Source of the DNA: Apiotrichum sp. Y4204 | Lineage: Eukaryota > Basidiomycota > Tremellomycetes > Trichosporonales > Trichosporonaceae | Reading direction: 5' to 3' | Length of the DNA: 64,000 bases | Assembly (NCBI GenBank): GCA_025531455.1 | Contig: JAMYHL010000025.1 | Span: 248,001 to 312,000 of the forward strand | In this document: positions 58,626 to 64,000 of the stretch, one piece after another | Layout: every line of letters starts with the position of its first letter | Position numbering within the stretch: position 1 is the stretch's first letter | Program-made: the position numbers and the translations under genes | Notes under the pieces: model-generated | Seen by the model: the letters and a program-made list of their open reading frames with translations, nothing else | Databases searched by the model: none | What the model was told of the DNA's origin: nothing

Positions 58626-59457
58626 CAACAACAAGGAGCGCGGGCATGCCTTGCGGTTTTGGGGAAAAGATGACGTTGTGGTCCGTCCTCTGTCCTTCTG
58701 TCTCTCTGCTTTCCAGCCCTCTGGCTTTCCACCCCTAAAGCACCCTTAGGTACCCTGGCAGGCCACGTTTGGTATCGGTATGCCGTTGTGCAATTGTGCA
58801 TCTGCTGACTGAACATGCTGAACAAGCTCAACACCACTACTGTGCCACTAGATCTGATACATCGGTTGCATGCACTGCGTAGAAAAGAGGCCACAAAATA
58901 TCAGAACTTGTTACTTGATACAGACCTGAAATCATGGTCGAGTAACGAGGTTACCGACTTGTTGTTAGCATCTCATTCCATCTCTTCATCATCACAACCC
59001 TTATTTTGGTCGCGTTCACCAGTCGCCGCTTTCCATTCCGTCACTACTGATCACCGAGCAAACGACCGATTCGACCAAGCGAGACGCGACACGCATTCCA
59101 CTGCTTGGATACGGGATCCTGCACGTTGTGATTCCAGAAATCTTGATTCTCAGATATCAATCGTCGAGTGCAAAGCGGAGGAATCCCCCCCCGATCTCAC
59201 GGCCACCACGGACGATTTACAGTCCGAATCCATCCCTCCTCTCTTTGTCATTCTCCATCTCTCGCACTTTTATTTCTTCTCGTGTCTTGCACACAGCATC
59301 CACGACTAGCCCGCCCCAACCCCGCCTGCCGCGACGACGTTGGGAAGACGCCGCCGCCTCCAGTGCTCTCCCTCACCCGCGCGCCTGGTCGTCCAAGCGC
59401 CAGCTCGCAGCTAGCGGCTAGCCACCCGGACTCGAGCCCTGTCCGGATCGTTCGGTC

Positions 59458-61840
59458 ATGAACAACCACATGGACATGGGCGACATGGGGCTGCGCATGG
59501 ACATGGGCAGCATGGTCAACTTGGGCAACATGGGTAGCATGGCGAACATGGGGAACATGGGCGGCATGCCAGGCATGCCCGGCCTGTCTCTCCAGACGGC
59601 GTACCGCCCTCCACAGTCGAATAGCGCGTCGCCGACGTCCGGCGCATCCAACAGTGCCGGTCCTTCTGGCCCATCTGGCGGCAACAGCAGCGCCAACATC
59701 AACTCGAATTCGACGTCTACAACAGGCACTACGCGGCCCGGAAGGGATACCACGCCGCCAGAACTCACGGCCACCGGATGCGTGCGCCGCAAGCGCGTCC
59801 GCACTGTCACGGGCTGTCTCGTCTGCCGCCGGCGAAGAGTGAAGTGCGACGAGGCAAGGGTGAGTTGAGAGTTTCTGCTGTGCGCAGCACGCAGCATCAC
59901 AGGTTGCTGTGTAAGCAGTAAACAAGCGCGTGTGGTATTTTACACCCTGGTTCTCAGTCTACTTTTCAGGCCGCGCTCTCGTCCACATTGCCATTTATAT
60001 CCACAGCTGACACGCCAGCCGCGCTGCAAGAACTGCAGCAAGCACCCGGACAGAATATGCGAGTACCAGTATCCCGCCGGCGGCGCGACGCAGCAGGCCG
60101 ACCCCACGGTGTATCCGCCGCCCTTGGGGGTGAATCTTGGTCCGGGGCCTCCACAAAACACATCATCGTTGCCGCAGTATACGCAGATGCCGGCGCCGAC
60201 GAGGATGCCCCTCTCGCTGCAGCAGTCGCAGTTCCCGGACCTCGCGCAGCAGATCCAGCAACGAGAACCCGAGGACCGCAAGCCGAAGCTCCAGCCAGAG
60301 CCACCGTCAGATCCGTCATTCTACCCGCCTCCTGCCGACCCATCCTTCTACCCCCCCCCTGCCGGATCAAATCCCCCCGAGTTCAACCTGTTTAGCCACA
60401 GCAATGCATCAGCACCACGGCTGACGGATCCGGTCGATCCCCTGGAGTGAGATTATGAACCCTAGAAATATACTGACAATAGCTCCTCACATGGCATAGA
60501 CTCGATGGGCAACATGATGCCCATGTCGTTCCTACCGCCAGGGCCGGACGGTATCCGGCGGCCCATTCCATTCATGGAGATGGACTCGGACGACAACGAG
60601 GCGCACCTCCTTGCGACCGCAACCACGTATCTTTCCGGCGGCCTGGGCATGCCGGGGCCGGAGCAGCGCGCGGGGTACGCACACAACGTGATGGAGCAGT
60701 ACTTTCAGGTCGTACGGCGGCGGTCATCTGCGCAGGCAACATTTGACGCACATTTCCAGGCGCAGCCGACACAGAGTCAAGTGCAGAACGGTCCGCTTGG
60801 TGGGGTACCTCAGTCGTCGTCCAAGCTGTCGGGGGCGGCGTTTGCGGACTTCCTCTCGCAACTCGTCCACCCTGCTCCGGGCAAGTGGAAGGAGCAGCTA
60901 GCTGTCGGTGTCGAGTGGGCTGAGTCCAGAGGAGGGCCGGGATGGCTCCTGGGCGTGTCTCCCCCGCGGCCAGGGTTCACTGTGACCGAACACCCCAACG
61001 TCCAGCCACTCGCCATGACGGTCAACTGCGACATGACGGCCCTTCTGAGCGTAGTCGGTGAGTAGTGGATATGCCATTTACGTGACTCATCCGCTGACAA
61101 GCAGCATCCCTCTCGGACGGCACCGTTCCAGGATACCTCACCTCGGACCCGTCGTGGCTCATCTCCTCACGAGCCCTGCAGCTCCACCTGAGCCCCGGCA
61201 TGCCGGACATGTTCGAGGCCGTCGTCGCCACCCCTCGTATCGTGATTCCCGTCTTTGCGCGCGCAGTCGCCCTTGTCTCCCGCCGCCTATCTGTTTCCGC
61301 CGCCTTTGCACCAAACATGGTGCTCGAGATGCTCGAGTTTGACGCTGCCGCCCTGCGCACCGAGCTCGAGTCGGCATGGCCGCAGCGCTTGGCTTCGCGC
61401 CCCGACACCCGCAGATTGCAATATGGCGCACGTATTTGGGTCGCTGCCGCGCTTTTGCTCACGGTCCACGCCGCGCAGGGCATGCCGGCAGAACAGAGCG
61501 ATGTGGCGGACAGGGTGCGCGCGTTCTGCGACCTCTGCGCGGATGCTGCGGCGGATCTCGGCGACCTGAACGGCTGGGCGTGGCCGATACTCATTGTCGG
61601 ATGCGCTGCGACCGGAGAACACCGCCAGCGCTGCAAGGATCTCGTCTCCCTCGCTAAGAGCACGCTCGTAGACAAGGACCACACCCCGACGGTTGTGCAG
61701 GTGAGTCTCCTGTAACCGTGGCAAACCGCTGACGCCAGATCCTGGACAAGGTGTATGCGGCGCATGACCGCGGAGAGCGGCATTTCCACCTGCACCACGC
61801 GATGCGGAACCACCCCGAGCTGGATATTTTGTTGTTATGA
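59458..61840 (+). CDS. Zn2Cys6 (Gal4-type) transcription factor
   Basis: Five exons (59458-59859, 60007-60446, 60483-61057, 61105-61700, 61739-61840) give about 704 residues. The binuclear cluster at about 119-154 is split by intron 1: GCLVCRRRRVKCDEAR then RCKNCSKHPDRICEY, with spacing Cys-x2-Cys-x6-Cys, a linker of about 11, Cys-x2-Cys-x7-Cys. It should bind DNA in the nucleus, probably as a dimer, though no coiled coil is obvious after the cluster. The first ~42 residues are strikingly Met/Gly/Asn-rich. A Pro/Gln-rich segment with repeated PSFYPPPAD follows, and the C-terminal ~300 residues are a helical domain like the fungal-specific regulatory region. Target genes are unknown. Confidence 0.85.
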
Positions 61841-62136
61841 GTCTAGACAGAGTATTACCGAGTATACATATATAGTAGAGTGCCGGAGCGCATCTCGTCG
61901 TGGCAGGCATGTATCCACGGAGCCGCACACGTTTTGTACCTGAAACAATATCTTGAGTCAGCATGCATGGCTTGTAGCTAGTGGTCTAGGCTTGCAAAGA
62001 GGAAGTTGATAAACGGTCTATACATTCACGCGATATCGGTATTACACATAGAGTCTATGATTGTCTGGATTCAGGACCCGAGACCAGCTCAAAGGTCGGA
62101 TTACCACTGCCAACGAGAAGGATACGAGCCACGACA

Positions 62137-63887
62137 CTACGGTCCACCAGTTTCGCCCTCGTCGTCCTCGCCCTCGGCGTCCTCATCTTCCCCCTCGGTA
62201 AAGAGGGAATCGGCATCTTCATCCTCATCCTCATCCTCATTCTCATCCTGATCCTCATCCTGCGCACCCTGCTGGGTCGTGGCCTGCGGTTCGGTGGCCT
62301 GCGGGATCGAGGCCGGCAGGGCTGTGGCCGGTTGGATCGCCGCCTGCTGGACCGCAGCCTGTTGCATCGCGGCCTGCTGGATAGTGTCCTGCTGGCCCGT
62401 GACCGGCTCGATTGCCTGCTGGCCCGTGACCGGCTCGATTGCCTGCTGGCCCGTGACCGGCTCGATCGCCTGCTGACCAGAAGGACCCGCAGGAGGAAGC
62501 GGAATACCCTCGATCTCGTCCCAGTCCCCGTCCTCCGTGCCCCCGCGGGCTTCCCACTCCGCCCACCGCCTCTCCTGGAGATCCATGAGGCGCGTAAGTT
62601 CCTCGCCCGTCACATTGCTCAGAAAGTCGTCGAGGTCGTCGTACCCGAACATGTTGTCCGTCCGCAGCGCCTCGTCTGGCAGGTGCGCCGTACGGTTCGG
62701 CGGGACGTACCCCCGCGGCGGGGTGTGCGAGCGCGAACCGGGACCAAGGGCGGGAACCGTGTGCGGGCCGGAGAGAGGGAACGGCGCGTAATAGTCGATA
62801 CCGATCTCCGCGAGGGACGCCACGAGCGCTTCGCGGTCCCATGGCCGCCGGGGCTCTTCTTCATCGGATTCGTCGTCCGTGTATTCGGCGTCCTCGTCGT
62901 CCTCGGCGACCTCGGCGTCCTCTTCACCCGTGTGGTATTCCTCGGCATCCATGTCCGCGTCTTCCCCGGCGTTGTCCTCGTGTTCCGCGTATTCCTGACC
63001 GGCGTAACCTAGGGTCTCCGGGTGCTGGGCTTGGAAGCCGTTGGTGAGGCCGTTGGTAGAACCGTTGGCGGAGGCCTCATTGACCAACGGCTCCTGAAAA
63101 CCCATCAGGGGAAAGCCTGTCGCGGGGTCCAAGTGGGCTGGCGCAGCAGGCGTAGGCGGCACGGGGATGGGGCCAGTCGGGGCGGGTGCGAAATCGGAGG
63201 GGACGCCAGGCGGGAGTCCAGCGTGGCCAGCGTAGCCAGCGTGGCCAGCGTAGCCAGCGTGGCCAGCGTATCCAGCGTATTCATCGTGACCAGCAATACC
63301 AGAGCCTTCCGAGACGCCGGGCAAGACTCCAGAGAAGCTGGGGGTGGCGCCAAGTGCCTGGGGCGGGACTGCAGCAGGCGCGGCAAGCAAGGCTGGCCCG
63401 TGCGTGGGACCAACAGGAGCAGACGGGTCAAAGTTGACGTACTGCTCCCACCCGTCGGGGACAGCGTAGCCCGTGAGCGCCGGCTGGCTGGCAGCGGCGG
63501 CGGAATTTGGAGCGCCGGGAGCGGCGGGAACGGTGGACTGGGCGTATGGGTGGTCGTATTCTACATCCTCCCCGTCGCTGGGGATGTACCGCACCGTGCT
63601 GGACGATGCGGTGCGCATGTTCTCGGCAGACATGGCGGCTTGGGCGGCGGCGGCTTGCACGGCGGCGGCTTGCGCGACTTCGTCGACTTCGAGGTGTGCA
63701 CCTGCGGCAGCCTCGCGAGCGCGCGCAGCGAGAGCGATCCGGTCTGCCTCCTCCTGCTGCGACTTCTCTTGCTGCTGGCGCAGCTTGTGGAAGTACTGCT
63801 GCTGGCGCTGCTGGAGGAGATACTGCTTGTGGAGGTGCTCCTGCTCCTCAAGGGAAAGATGCTTCTCGGGAGCGCCGTGGGTCGCGT

Positions 63888-63924
<37 letters not shown>

Positions 63925-64000
63925 GTACGGCAGGGTGGTGTGCTGCGCGTTCTGGTAGCCGGGCTGCCTGACGGTGGGTTGTGGCCACTGGAGCTGGGGA
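62137..64000 (-). CDS. C-terminal part of a low-complexity protein, cut by the window edge
   Basis: A single open frame reads from the right edge (first full codon at 63999-63997) to the stop at 62137-62139, about 620 residues with no start codon assigned. It begins with a poly-Pro run, then a Gln/Glu-rich helix (LEEQEHLHKQYLLQQRQQQY), Ala-rich segments, a YAGHAG repeat, an acidic stretch, a short ordered-looking piece (DNMFGYDDLDDFLSNVTGEEL, TRLMDLQERRWAEWE read in two parts), a QQAIEPVTG repeat and an Asp/Glu-rich end. I do not recognise the family. The acidic/Gln-rich make-up would suit a nuclear regulator, but this is a guess. Confidence 0.65.
62389..62475 (-). repeat. 27-nt coding tandem repeat, three units (GQQAIEPVT)
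   Basis: Three nearly identical 27-nt units encode GQQAIEPVT three times, followed by a partial GQQ. The units differ by a single base at DNA level in places, which suggests recent expansion. Confidence 0.85.
63217..63285 (-). repeat. 18-nt coding tandem repeat (YAGHAG)
   Basis: About three and a half units of 18 nt encode AGYAGHAGYAGHAGYAGHAG. Units are nearly identical in DNA. Confidence 0.85.
63890..63924 (-). repeat. CGG trinucleotide run encoding poly-Pro
   Basis: About eleven GGC/CGG triplets on the + strand encode an uninterrupted proline run in the partial gene. Confidence 0.85.

Larger units (their letters stand above)
55316..59457. other. Long gene-poor interval before the zinc-cluster factor gene
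   Basis: 4.1 kb without a coding sequence I can support. It contains a minus-strand open frame at 55494-56051 judged doubtful, an inverted pair-type motif CTTTGGACCTTTT at 57431-57462, an A-rich stretch ending in A26 at 58600-58625, and the likely long leader of the transcription factor gene (up to 59457). No transposase, reverse transcriptase, terminal repeats or tRNA were seen. Confidence 0.5.

Noticed and set aside
62137..63660. Methionine at 63658-63660 as the start of the right-edge gene
   Set aside because: The frame continues without a stop to the window edge, with Gln/Glu-rich and poly-Pro coding sequence, so this Met is internal.
1..64000. CRISPR arrays, prophage, integrases, defence systems or bacterial operons
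   Set aside because: The window is eukaryotic: spliceosomal introns throughout, eukaryotic housekeeping genes, and no regularly spaced repeats or bacterial ribosome-binding sites.

Overview
The window is nuclear DNA from a fungus, most probably a basidiomycetous yeast of the Tremellomycetes; the high GC content and very short introns fit a Trichosporonales-type genome, but that placement is an inference. I placed about 75 introns by hand. Most are 32-60 nt long and end in a CTGAC or CTAAC branch site only a few bases before the AG. There are 20 protein genes, one of them cut by the right edge, and one tRNA gene. I see no CRISPR array, rRNA, recognisable transposon or bacterial feature.

Layout: 0-3.1 kb, SQT1 (ribosome assembly WD40 protein) and SPO7 (Nem1-Spo7 phosphatase subunit) on +. 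3.4-8.5 kb, a minus-strand pair for GABA use: mitochondrial-type succinate-semialdehyde dehydrogenase and an APC-family GABA/amino-acid permease. An array of AAAAGGTCAGAT elements lies between them, and the permease contains a 4-nt and a 9-nt microexon. 11.2-13.3 kb, an F-box protein. 14.1-16.4 kb, YPT1 (Rab1) with a 1.49-kb intron. 19.2-25.6 kb, an Mpv17/PMP22 protein, an alpha/beta hydrolase and a DOMON-cytochrome b561 membrane protein. 27.0 kb, an intron-bearing tRNA-Gly. 27.2-30.6 kb, a CM1-motif coiled-coil microtubule-nucleation protein. 31.4-44.3 kb, a dense block: CWC25, BEM46-like hydrolase, RRP40, CGR1, CDT1 and RRP5. 44.9-50.8 kb, SGF11, TRS65 and cytosolic asparaginyl-tRNA synthetase. 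52.3-55.3 kb, an HSL-type esterase with a long disordered tail. 59.5-61.8 kb, a Zn2Cys6 transcription factor. 62.1-64.0 kb, the C-terminal part of a low-complexity protein that runs off the window.

Most genes are unrelated housekeeping genes. Two groupings are worth noting: the GABA transporter plus SSADH pair (import and last oxidation step; no GABA transaminase is in the window), and four ribosome/rRNA factors (SQT1, RRP40, CGR1, RRP5). Long gene-poor intervals (8.5-11.2, 16.4-19.2 and 55.3-59.5 kb) hold no coding sequence I can support. Exon boundaries were chosen by reading frame, GT-AG sites and family motifs; they were not checked against RNA or protein databases.
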